Below are positions 36,228 through 46,718 of a DNA stretch of 64,000 bases, piece by piece. Each line of letters begins with the position of its first letter. The stretch's first letter is position 1. The translations under genes and the position numbers were made by a program. The notes beneath the pieces were generated by a model. That model had not been told where the DNA came from. It searched no databases and was given only the letters and a program-made list of their open reading frames with translations. Source of the stretch: Massospora cicadina (Eukaryota > Entomophthoromycota > Entomophthoromycetes > Entomophthorales > Entomophthoraceae); assembly GCA_022478985.1 (NCBI GenBank), contig JAKSZP010013344.1, positions 62,001-126,000 on the forward strand, written 5' to 3'.

Positions 36228-38110
36228 ATGGCATCTAATCTGTGGGAGACCACTCCAGTCGATCCTGTGCTTCTTAGGTGCTGTCCACTATTCAGGATCA
36301 ATATACCTTGGCTCTACTTTCAGCGGTAGAATTGACTTTGAAGACTGAGCGCTATCTCCATAAATCTCTTCATCCCGCCATCCATCACCTCCTACAAGTA
36401 GTCAGGTTGCACCACTAAGCCTACTGACAACCTGAACTTACCCAGACTTTAAACTCTTACATTGTCAAATCCTATAATGTGGCCTCGTCTCTCATCTTTG
36501 ATAATTGAGATGTTATTGTAAATAACTGATGAGTAATCAATGAGGCCCAAAATTAATTCATGGTGTTGGATAGCAGAATTATTGGTTACCTTGAGGGCCA
36601 GCTTTGTCAGAGTAACTACTACTTGAGGCTGCCTGGAACCAACGCCTCAACCAAGTCAAGGACCTGGTGTGGACACTTCAGCAGCGCTACCAAGAGCTAG
36701 CCTCTCATGACTTCACCACTGGGAGTGAAGGTCCTGAGGGGTCTAGAGGACCAGAAGGTCCCCATGGGCCTCAAAGGCCCTCTGGTCCCACAGTACCTAC
36801 CCCTGGCGACCCTGACGACTCCTGGAAAAATGAAGTTTTGGCATCCCTCACCGCCTTAAGGGACCAAATCCTTAATGTGACCTAAGGTTGCAAGCTCTGA
36901 GTGGATGGAGTCCCTCTTGACCATAAGTCTCAATTGAGGCTTTATCAGATGAGATGAATAATCTTAGTGCATTCACAAAGCTCACTGATAATCACATCTC
37001 CCAACTGGAGAAAACCTGTCAAGGGTTTGACATACGCTTTAGCAATTTAAAAACCCAGTTTCTTCTGCAACGCTCTGGCTTCCAATCATTAAGCTAGCAG
37101 GTTGTTCACACGGCTTCCATTACCTCCTTGAACTGAAACTGAGACAATATTTAGAGAACTTTGATGGTTTAAGATGACATTTGGATCAGCAGGCTCCTTG
37201 CGACTACACAGAAGCTGACATTTCTGAGTCTACACCAAATCCTGGTATCAATACTTTTCCACTCCTATTGTAACTAATTTTAAGCCTAGTTTTAAAAATA
37301 AATTCATCCCCTGCCAGAAAAGCATCGCCTCTTTTTTATATGTCTATGAGAGTTCCATTTGAGAGGCTACCAACCGACAAAAGGTGAAACATATCCACTC
37401 CTGTTGAATAGTGCCGCTTGGGAGATTATGATTCCCAAACTAAAGGAATGCCACACATGGTAACAGGTCCATAAAGCCTTACTCCAGGAATCTGGCAGCA
37501 ACTAACCCTGGCCAATAAAAAGCAAGCGTTCATAAGTATTTGGTTGAATAAAGGGGAGGGATGTGGAAATTTCCAGTTACTTTTACGCCCAAGCACAGCC
37601 CTTAGTAACTACAAAGCGAATTGTTTTGGACGACGCCATAACTTCAGTCATCTCAGCTTTGGGGTCTTATCCTGAGGTTCAGATGCACATGATCAGCTTG
37701 AAGAATGGGTTTACTTTCATTTGACAAATTAGGGAAGCACTTAACAAGATACCGCATTGACTTTGCATCTTAAGGCTACTGCCTCTGTCTCCTTTAACTG
37801 CCTCAGGTTTATGTTGTCAAAAATCAGAAGGACCCTTGACCCCAATGCACTTACTGTAATGGTTTCTAGAACAGCACCAAAACCTTTTGGAAAAGCTCTG
37901 CCGAGGAGGCGGGAAAAGGGCCGTCAGCATGAAGGATGATGCACTTCATGCTGAAATCCCTATCTCGCCTCAAAAACCATCTAAGACCTCTAAAGAACCT
38001 GGATCTATTGTACCTGAGGAGGATGTTTTGGCACCTGGTAATAATAAAGAACTTGATACTGCTTACTCTTCTGATGATGAAACTTTCTATGTCTTAAACC
38101 TACCTCTGTA
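36228..38110 (+). pseudogene. Element A gag, broken
   Basis: The likely start is the ATG at 36228 (MASNLWETTPVDP). The frame is soon interrupted. A Gly/Pro-rich linker at 36720-36800 (EGPEGSRGPEGPHGP) precedes a stretch like SWKNEVLASLTALRDQI. Near 37.84 kb, PQCTYCNG gives the first half of a zinc knuckle (C-x2-C); the His and last Cys are not clear. The end (37887-38111) is an acidic Ser/Pro-rich tail. This is the nucleocapsid/capsid precursor of the element, related to the gag of element D by the linker. Confidence 0.6.
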
Positions 38111-39040
38111 GTTTGGTCTTTGTCTATTTACTTTGCTTTCCAAGTTCATAAATTTTCCAGTCGCCTTCATCAACAGTGGTTCCCCTGTGAATGACATTTA
38201 ATCAAACTGATGTTACGCATTAAACTGCTCTGGACTTGCCACATTGCATGGAATACAGTACAGCTGGACAACAATGTACTCAGTCCATAAGAGCCTATTA
38301 TTCTCTGCTTGTACGTTTTTGAGAGATTTCCATGAACACGTCCTCCATTTAACTGAATAACCTGAGCTAATGCTTTTCAATTTGGGGCTCAGTTTCTCCG
38401 TGACTACTCCAGGGTAAATCAATATAGTGAAAGATTCTATCTCTTCTGTGACATCAGGTGCCCCTGGTTATTGAAACCTCACGCGAAGCCAAAACAGAGG
38501 TCAAGGCTAAGGCTTGCCTATTATAAAGTGAAAGCCAAATTGATTGACTTGAGTCTAACCTGAGGGGCTCTCAATACGGATGTCCTGCCTGTAGTTTATA
38601 CCCTCAAAGGCATGCCAATCTATTTGTTTAAACTGAACACTATACCGCCAAAGTCCCAGGTTATTGTTAACACCTGGGCCCACGTTGGTATCACCTCTAG
38701 ATACCTTCTTGTATCTATAGTCTAGATAACACATCAGTCAAGAAGGTCCTAACCTATCCAGGAATTTTAGATTCGCATATTTAGAACCATAGCATTGTTG
38801 TTGGCTAACCTTACTAAAAACCTAAAGTAGTGGCTCTAAATTTCCTAATGCTTATGTTTTCCTCCTACGAGTAGAGGCTGTTGATGACATCTGAAGCTTT
38901 GGAAATCTAAGGAATTTTGGTTTGGAGATGCCCCATCAGTGGCTTTAGTTGGCACTTATATTGTGAAAGAGCTCGCCAGGGAACAACAGAGCTAGGTTAG
39001 AGAATTATTGGAGGAGTACTCAGACCTCTTTTTTGTTAGT
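38111..39040 (+). pseudogene. Element A protease-to-RT region
   Basis: Degenerate. The end is recognisable: around 39.00-39.04 kb the plus strand reads LLEEYSDLFF, the conserved lead into gypsy RT. The upstream sequence should hold the protease, but its active-site triad was not placed. Confidence 0.45.
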
Positions 39041-39044
39041 GTGG

Positions 39045-40795
39045 AGACCCAACATCTTGAGTTGGACAGTTAAAAGGTCCCTTGTAGGAAGAAGAAGGAA
39101 CCTAATGCCCCTGTGGAGCCCTTGGCTCAACTGGTGGACTTGGGGCATGTGTTTGATGAACGTTGTGTAGCCACATTGTCCCAAAGGATCCCTCCACATT
39201 ATCCCCCTTGGCTGCTTCTTCCCTTGTTGAAAGGATAAAGGAGGTTTGTAAGAAGGTAATCCAGGCCAGAAGTCACCAACAGCACCTCCACCCTCAACTG
39301 GCCTCCACCCTGCCATCCCTAACTTCCTTGGAAAGGAAGAAAATTGGCCTCAAAACTCAGGAAATGGTTCCTGATTCAGGAAAACTGGTCTGGAACACAG
39401 AATCTGAAATTTTGGGTCTGGGAATGCCAATCTGAGTTGAGAATCCGTTCTCAAAAAAATCCCTCAAAATTTGTCAGAATTGAACCTGGCAGAGTCCAAT
39501 TCTGTCGCCCCTTTAATCTGAGAAAATCTGCTCAAGTTTGAATTAGTGAGGGTTCCTCTTAGGCGGATCAGAAGATTACCTTACCAGAACTTTTGTGACC
39601 TTTTGCGTAAGCTGGATGATGACGCCCCAAGCCCAGGCTGAATACCCATGAGTACGTCAGCTGCCACTGTCTAGGAAAACACCCACGACCCCCCCTTTTC
39701 CCATTTTCATATATAATGAAACTGCCTCTGGATGGGGAAGTTGTTGGTCCATTTTCCCTATTAAGTTTTAAATAAAAGCTGATCTTTACCCAAATCTTCT
39801 CCATGGACTCCGCCTCTAGTCAACATACCTCACTTAACCCGGCAAATTACGCAGTGATCTGCATTTTAGGGCTGATGGTCAACAAGTGGGACCTCCAAGC
39901 CATTGATTCAGTGGCCCACCAAACAGTGATTGTGATGATCAAAGCTTTCGCCATGGGCACGCATTTCCAACCTTTCGCTTCCAAAGAGTTTTCAGATCCT
40001 CTGAACTCTTTGCATTGATCTGGTCCCCCTTTGGCACCTGGAAGACAAGTACAGGTCTGCCTCCCACTTCACAAAATAGTTGGGGAATTCAGAATAATTC
40101 GCCCACCAATCTGCTGGTAGTTTGGCACAATTTGGGCAGAATGAGGCCATCTCTAGTAATTTCGGTTCTCCAATCATAGGTGAGAAATGGCTGTCCTTGC
40201 AACCATGAGGTGATAATCAGTCACCAGATTATCTGGGCCATCTCGCTGAGGGCCAATTCGGCCCAAACTACTTTATAAAAATGATACACCATCCCAGTGA
40301 CGTCCCTGACCCCTCAACCCATTGTGAAACCTCTTAATGGGTGCAGGACAAAGCCCAATCCTTCTGACAGTCGAATCAGTTTTAATTTGATTTGTGAACC
40401 CAATCAGCATTTCCAAAATTTTGAAAATTATATAATTTCAAGAGTTTTTATTATGATGAAACAGCACCAGAAGGTTTGGAAAAAGATCCTGAAGGTCACC
40501 AACTGCAAACCCAGGAGGATTGGGCATCCTCCTTGCCTCTCCCACCCTTAAAGATGCCCCAGAAAGAGCTTTCTGCCCCCATTGCAGCCATTTGGTTAGC
40601 TATGGGGCATTTGATATGTTTTTCAACTTTTACTTTCCTCACAAGAATCATATGAGATCCCTCCTACAACTGATCAGACCTGCTATGCCAGTGGCATTCT
40701 GGGATTTCCACAGGCTTATTACATACCCAGATTGGAAGCCCAATCTTAATTCAATCAGCAGATTCCATAACATTTTTGAACTCTACATATGATTT
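39045..40795. other. About 1.75-kb foreign insert inside element A pol
   Basis: The RT lead-in LLEEYSDLF ends at about 39.04 kb, and its normal continuation (ETGYAPPLVL, then VAVELNQLLKSGLL) resumes only near 40.81 kb; these are normally separated by roughly 25 residues. The interval between has several plus-strand frames (39163-39435, 39803-40018, 40297-40551, 40520-40792), one with FCPHCSHL, a possible zinc-binding start. No family is recognised and no terminal repeats were found by eye. Confidence 0.5.
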
Positions 40796-40799
40796 TGGA

Positions 40800-41400
40800 A
40801 AATTTAGTGGGACTACATCATGTGGAAACTGGGTACGCTCCCCCTTTGGTCCTGACCTTACCAAAAAGTAATGTTGAATAAGCACAGGTGGCGGTAGAGC
40901 TTAATCAACTACTTAAATCTGGGCTTTTGGTGCCCTCCTAAAGTCTGTGGGCCCCCCACAACTGTTAGTTCAGAAGACGGAAGGCAGTCATCATGTGGTG
41001 ATGGACTACCAACCTCAATTCCATCACCAAGAAAGATAGTTATCCCTTTTTCCCATATTGATAACTCTCTCCGCTTGCTTGCCAGGTCGCAATACTTTTC
41101 TGCGATGGATCTCACTAGCAGATATTGGCAGGTGGAGTCTCCCCCAAAGAATGGGCCAAATGTGCGCTCATAGCCAACGAAGGGCTATTTAAACTCATAC
41201 AAATGCCCCATGGCCTTTGCAACGTGCCAGCCACCTTTCAACGCGCCCTGGACAGGATCCTTTGGGAATTAAAGTTATTCTGTGTCCTCTTATACCTCAA
41301 CAATATCACCACCCTTTTGCAAACCTTCAATAGTCATTTGGAAAACCTCCAAGAAGTCTCTAATCATCTTAGAAAGGTTTAAATAAAAATCAACCCTTCA
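40800..41400 (+). pseudogene. Element A reverse transcriptase, catalytic residues lost
   Basis: In order: ETGYAPPLVL, VELNQLLKSGLLVPS, NLNSITKKDSYP, KCALIANEGLFKLIQMPHGLCNVPATFQRALD and LYLNNI. The last is the YxDD box with both Asp codons reading Asn (YLNN at 41293-41304); each needs only a G-to-A change. Frameshifts also occur near 40.95 and 41.1 kb. Confidence 0.8.
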
Positions 41401-41459
41401 AAGTGCTCCTTCTTTCAACCTGAAATGGAGTTCCTCAGACACAAGGTCTCAAAAGATGG

Positions 41460-42016
41460 CATCCAGCCCATCCTGAAAAAGTTGATGCCATTAAGAAGAT
41501 GCCGCGCCCCCAGAGCCTGAGAGATATTCAAGTATTCCTAGGCATGGTGGGCTACTGTCAAATTATCCCTTGGTTTGCTGGTCTAGTTGAGCCCCTGTTT
41601 TGTCTTTTTCAAAGGATTGTGCCTTTCAAGTGGCAGCATGAACGGGAGCAGGCTTTTAATGAGTTGCAGACTGCATTTTGCACTAAACCCATTCTAGTTC
41701 ATCTGCATTTTTGGTCAACTCTTCTTGCTATTCTATAGTTGTGAGTGAGGTCGCCGTTAAGGCCATCCTGGCCCAGCAAAATGAAAATCAGGTCAATCCT
41801 CCAGTATCTTATTTTAGCAAGACCTTGAGCAATGCTGAACGGAACTATAGCATTACTAGACCCCTGACTGTCTTAAAGGCAATTAAACATTTTCGGCCCT
41901 ATCTCTATGACACCCACTACACCCTCATCACTGACAATTCCTTACTACAATGGCAGCAGCAAATGAAGGCCCCAAAAGACCGGTTAGCCAGATGGTCTCT
42001 AAGGCTACAGAGCTAA
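41460..42016 (+). pseudogene. Element A RNase H region
   Basis: SLRDIQVFLGMVGYCQIIPWFAGL is the RT-RNase H connection. It is followed by FKWQHEREQAFNELQ, then in another frame YFSKTLSNAERNYSITR, VLKAIKHFRPYLYDTHYTLITDNSLLQW, the RNase H fold with its TDN strand. The order fits Ty3/gypsy pol. Confidence 0.82.
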
Positions 42017-42229
42017 TATTTTAGTATAGTCCACTGCTCAGGAGCGATTCACCAAAGCTCCAATGGTACCTATATGAAAGCTGGTGTTGGGTGCTTTGAC
42101 CCATGAAGAGGACCAACTGTATGATCTAATTGGTTGGCCAGAACGCAGAAAGTTGGAAATTTTTGGGATAAAAACAAACTCTGAAGAATGACTCAGGACG
42201 CTTATATCAAGGAAGAAATGCTGTATAAG

Positions 42230-43010
42230 AAGGTTAATAAGAAATAGCTCCTCTACATTCATCCTTCTTTTGAACCAACGTTATCCTAGAAGGACATGTG
42301 ACTGTGGGACACGGGTCAGTGAAGAAGACTTACGAGTGACTAAAGAAATGAAGCTACTGGGGATAAAATATAGAAACCATCCTAGAGGTCTGGAAGCATT
42401 TATGACATGCCAATTTCAAGCTTGAGCCAGTCCTTGTTATCAGCACTCAGTTGTTGCTCCATTGGGTCCTTTTAATAACATTAGCAACGATGTAGTAGGC
42501 CCTCTTTCCACTGAATTGCATGTCCATAAATATATCCTCTTGGCCGTGGACCATTTGACCAAATGGGTCAAAGCTATTCTTGCCCCTGCTTCCACTGTTA
42601 AAGCCACAAGAGATTCCTTATTTGTTTCATTTTTACCCTGACAAATGCCCATGACTTTTACTTTTAGGAAACGGGTTAAATTTTACCTCGCAGGTAGTCC
42701 AAGAGCTAACTTCGCTTTTGTAACTAACCAGAGTTTCACTTCACCTTACAACCCATTAACAAATGTGGCGGTGGAACGTGCTAACAGTACTCTTGACTCT
42801 ATTTTTCATAAGATGGCCGCCTCTAAACATACTCACTGCAATAATTACATACCAGGTTTTGCATGGTTACTGAATAAGCTACTATTGCATCAAGATGTCC
42901 CCCTTTATAGCTCTATATGGCGTGCTTTTCGCCTACCAAATAGTGTTCATCCCCTGTTTAATACCTTTATAAATGAGAACTCTGATTACCTATGAGGTCC
43001 TTATTCAATG
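42230..43010 (+). pseudogene. Element A integrase
   Basis: KYILLAVDHLTKWVKA carries the first catalytic Asp region. SFTSPYNPLTNVAVERANSTL carries the Glu region, matching the gypsy pattern in which the Glu sits in N-x-x-V-E-R. At least one frameshift lies between them near 42.64 kb. The upstream HHCC finger is not clear. Confidence 0.7.
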
Positions 43011-43320
43011 AAATTGTCCAGCTTCAACCCTTGCTATGCAAGGAATTGTCACCTCCACACAAGGGAGACATCCCGGTTTAATTTTTGGCTGACCCTCCTT
43101 ACCAAAATTTCCGATTAGAAGATTTTGTTATATTTTATTACCATTGACCCAGAGGTTGACAGAACAATCCTGATGTTATTTGGTCTGGAACTTATAAGAT
43201 CATTCACAAGGTGACCTTGGAGTACTTCATTGCTAAAGCCTATCTGGGGATAGTTGTAAATTGAGTACATGGCCAATTACTTCAGCCCTATAGCCCTTTC
43301 TGACAAGATCTTGAGGGGGC

Positions 43321-43795
43321 TTTGCCAGGACTTGAGACAATGAGTGACTCGAAATCCTTGCTCCAAAATCAAGCCTCAATAATTCAACTTTTAAGCCAGC
43401 GCAAACAGAACCTTACTACAAAGGCACTGATATGAGATTTGATCAGGAAGCATTACGCGCATGAGAATTAATGGAGAAGCATTCAGGAATCTCATCCACA
43501 TTTCCTGAGCATTGAGAGGCGAGACCCCCACCACTGCAGTCACAAGGACTATGAAGAACAATGATGGCACTGACTAGGCAGTTGATCCAGAAGGCAGTGA
43601 AAGATCCTTATCATAATGGGCCATGAAGGTCTCGAGTCACCATGTCCCTACACGCACTATCAATATTGACACTTTTTAACTCAACATAGTAGTCTATTCC
43701 GCCCCATTTTTTTCTTTTACTGACCTCTCCAGTAATTTACATCTTCAAACCCACTTTTACCTTAATAGTCAGTCAAGAGAATTGTATAGTCAAGA
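43321..43795 (+). repeat. 3' LTR of element A
   Basis: Partner of 35341-35806. A purine tract (TGAGGGGGCTT) immediately precedes it. Confidence 0.85.
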
Positions 43796-44199
43796 ATGAT
43801 AGCCAAGACTTTTTCTTTATGCACCACACTTTTACTCAAGTGACATTAGAGCCAAAGTGTGGGATAGAATATATAGCATTGACATTATAAGCTTGTTAAG
43901 GAATTCATGGGGTATTTAAGGCAAAATAAAGACAAATGGCATACTCTATTTCCAACATGTGTGTTGAGGATGTTGAGCTCATATGGTGCAGACACTGCAA
44001 ACTATTTAAGAGTTCAATGATTTTATAAAAGTTGTTAAATAATAGATTCGTCATATTAGTAATCTTTGCGCCCTAAGATGACGCCTCTTAATTTTACTTT
44101 AAAACTTCTTCTTTAAGAATTGACTTTCTTGTTTGTAAACCCCACAATAGGGACAGAGATCACATTTGGATTGAGACTTTGGATACTTCCCAACAGCAT

Positions 44200-46035
44200 A
44201 AATATAGAATTACTCCATTTATAGGGTGGAATGTGACGTGCTTTGAGTTCAGGAAGCTCCATGATAGCCTCTTAGATGTTTAGGATTTATTTGAAGTGCT
44301 TCATAGCTACTTTGAAGTGAAACACATTGGCGTTAATTGAGGAGAAAGCAGAAACCACTGTTGCTATCATATTGTCCAGTTTAACACAGTCCAAGTGGCT
44401 AAGGCTGAGCCTCATAATAAGAGCGGCTTGCAAAGTCAATATAAGATTCTCCTTTCTTCTGAAAAATGCGCAAAAAGACTTGTTTCCAGTTAGACAGAGT
44501 CAAATTATCAAACCTTTAGTAAAATCCGCTTTGATTTGTTCTTAAAAAATACATTCTTTGAAGTAGAACATCATATCATCATGAGAACTACAGTTTATAA
44601 GGTTTGAATGTGTTTCATTCTCTGTCTATATGTTGCTAACTCCATAGCATTCTCATATACAAAATTGAATTCTAAATACACTCCATGCCAGGTACTTATT
44701 TGTCTTTGGATGTTGGCTAAAAAAGGGTTTATTTATTTAGATAGAACATGTATGGTAGTGGTTATAGTACTTTTTAATTTTTCTGAAGGTTCTGTCTCAT
44801 AAACATCCATACGGGATTGGCCAGTTTGTTGTTGGAGGATAATGAAGTCATATTGAAAATTGTGGCCCCAATTGCTTATATGAGCAGCATTAGCTTTAGA
44901 GCTGAGAGCATGGTGTATTTGTTTATTCTCAGCTGCATAGTCAGTGAATTTCTGCACGGTTGCTTGTTTCTAAGCTTCCAATTCCTGAAATCAAAAAGTG
45001 AGTAAGTTATCCTTGGCTTCCAGAGTACCCTGTTAGGCTTGTTGTTGAGATGCCATATCCAAGTATAGCCTGCTGTTCATTCATTACCTTATCAGAAAGG
45101 GAAGCTAAGGTTAATTTAGCTTCAATTTAGTTTTATTTAAAATTCATCCAGCTACAGTTAGCCACCCCCAAATTGGCGTTTCAGATTTAAGATAAGGGCT
45201 ATATGGTTTCGATCTGATTTGCAAGATACTATAATACTCTCCAGAGCCTTAGAGGACCGTAAATACCTGGGGCCTTTCTGGGCCTTTGAGGCTCTCAAGG
45301 ACTTGAGGTCCTTTGCTATTGGTGGGCTTAAAGGCAGACTGGGTATCAGCTCTTTTGTTGAGCTGGTGAGCGTAATCATTAATTTCCCAAATTTGGGGCT
45401 CATAAACCTGTCGTTGCTTAGTTAACTGAGTTACTATGGTGGCCACAGCTCATAACAATCATTCCTGTAGGTTGCCAAGGCATAAGCAAGTTTTAGGTAA
45501 TTTCATCATGCAGAAACCCACCAATTCTTTTAGCTTATACAAGTTTACTTGGTAGCTCATCATTTTCTCTAAGTCCATGATATTCTCACGATTTTCTTAA
45601 CCTATATTGAATGCAGTCTCATATATAATTTAAAGTTGGGAATGAAGCTGCTAGTTTAGTCTGAATTGTCTTTTAATTTCCATATAGTGCGGTCCTAAAA
45701 GCTGCACCTGGTGATGAAGAGAAGGATGGACAAGTAGATGAAGGTATGACTCAGTTTGAGCAACCCCACTGAAGTGATCGGGAGGGTACCATGATGTAAA
45801 AGTGCATTAGTTCAAGTGAGACCTGGGTTGAACGTTCCCAATTAGATCGTCCTCCAGTGTTTAATTTTGTAAGTTAAAAATTCCACAGTTTGGGCTACTT
45901 CAACTAGTTGGATCTGATACGTTGCATTATCCAGAGCTGGTAACATAGAGGCCATCAGTACTCTAAATTGAAATGTTTCACATTTTGAGCAAGTAGTTCT
46001 TTTTGGTTAAATTGGACCCATCTGGTTGCACTCAT
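44200..46035 (-). pseudogene. Element D gag, degenerate
   Basis: The likely start is the ATG at 46035 (MSATRWVQFNQKELL), about 100 bp inside the right LTR. Later pieces include the frames at 45446-45249 (QVYEPQIWEINDYAHQL) and 44957-44733. A Gly/Pro-containing stretch around 45.24-45.33 kb (NSKGPQVLESLKGPERPQ) resembles the linker in element A gag. The left end is the junction with element A. Confidence 0.5.
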
Positions 46036-46133
46036 ATTTTCCTCCTTTTGGGGGTTATCTTTTACGCTGTAATTCAACTCCAGGAAGGTACGACTTCGCC
46101 TGGCAACTTAGAAGACACCTGGAAGAAAGTACC

Positions 46134-46718
46134 TGTCATAGATTTTTAAATTATTGGCCAATTCTTTAAAGGCTAAACATAAATATTAAAATTAGCTTTA
46201 GCTAGTGTCCTGATGAAATGATTAGTCACTAGAAAAATGCACTTTGGCAATATAAATAAAACAGAAAGATATATTAAAACGTACTTTATCTAATAACAGA
46301 GAGTGTTATATTTAGAGGAAGAACGTGCTTCTAGTTAGAATATTGAACTTGTTAAGTGATAAAAATAACTGTATCCTTGAGGTATTATTCCTGAGTAGTG
46401 ACTTGAAGAATTCTGTATAACAATTGAGGTAGTTCCTAAATTATTCACCCCTTTGTATTCTTAGAGATAATGAATAATATATTTGAGGTGGTCGACCTTA
46501 GGACAAATATACTACACTGAGAATTTTTCTAGCCTGTACAGGTTTTGAACTCAAAACCTGCACTAGGGTGAAAGCAATTTTACCTGCCAGGCTAACCACC
46601 CTCTTAGAGATATTGAAAGTATCAAGGGATTTGTCAGGAGGTAGTTTCAGTCAATCGTTATTAACCTCATCTGAGGGTTGATTTATGCCCAATCTAACTT
46701 GTTCTTGATTCCTTAAAA
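46134..46718 (-). repeat. 5' LTR of element D, carrying a SINE
   Basis: Partner of 30467-30926. It is about 140 bp longer because of the SINE and its target-site duplication at 46459-46616; without them the lengths agree. Confidence 0.75.
46474..46601 (-). mobile_element. tRNA-derived SINE copy 2, with 15-bp target-site duplication
   Basis: Reverse-oriented homologue of 35841-35972: GGGTGGTTAGCCTGGCAGG at the head, GAGTTCAAAACC as B box, then the same body to ACCTCAAATATA. TCTTAGAGATAATGA (46459-46473) and TCTTAGAGATATTGA (46602-46616) flank it with one mismatch. The empty site is visible in the other LTR near 30812. Confidence 0.9.

Larger units (their letters stand above)
35336..43800 (+). 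mobile_element. Ty3/gypsy element A (plus strand), nested in element D
   Basis: LTRs at 35341-35806 and 43321-43795 bracket primer-binding site, gag, RT, RNase H, integrase and a polypurine tract (TGAGGGGGCT before 43321) in the plus-strand order. Flanking bases TTGAT (35336-35340) and ATGAT (43796-43800) are a plausible 5-bp target-site duplication with one change. The element sits antisense inside the gag-to-pol region of element D, so it is younger than D. All reading frames are broken. Confidence 0.82.
30467..46718 (-). mobile_element. Ty3/gypsy element D, interrupted by element A
   Basis: Two homologous LTRs in the same orientation (30467-30926 and 46134-46718) bracket the element. In minus-strand order the interior holds gag (start at 46035), then a foreign insertion (35341-43795), then spacer/protease region, RT (about 33.42-32.6 kb), RNase H and integrase (about 32.1-31.2 kb), and a polypurine tract beside the left LTR. 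Without the inserted element D is about 7.8 kb, normal for the family. Every coding part has stops. Confidence 0.75.

Noticed and set aside
36667..36885. Collagen-like host gene
   Set aside because: The Gly/Pro-rich frame sits between element A LTR and RT in gag position, with no ATG at its start; a similar linker is found in element D gag.
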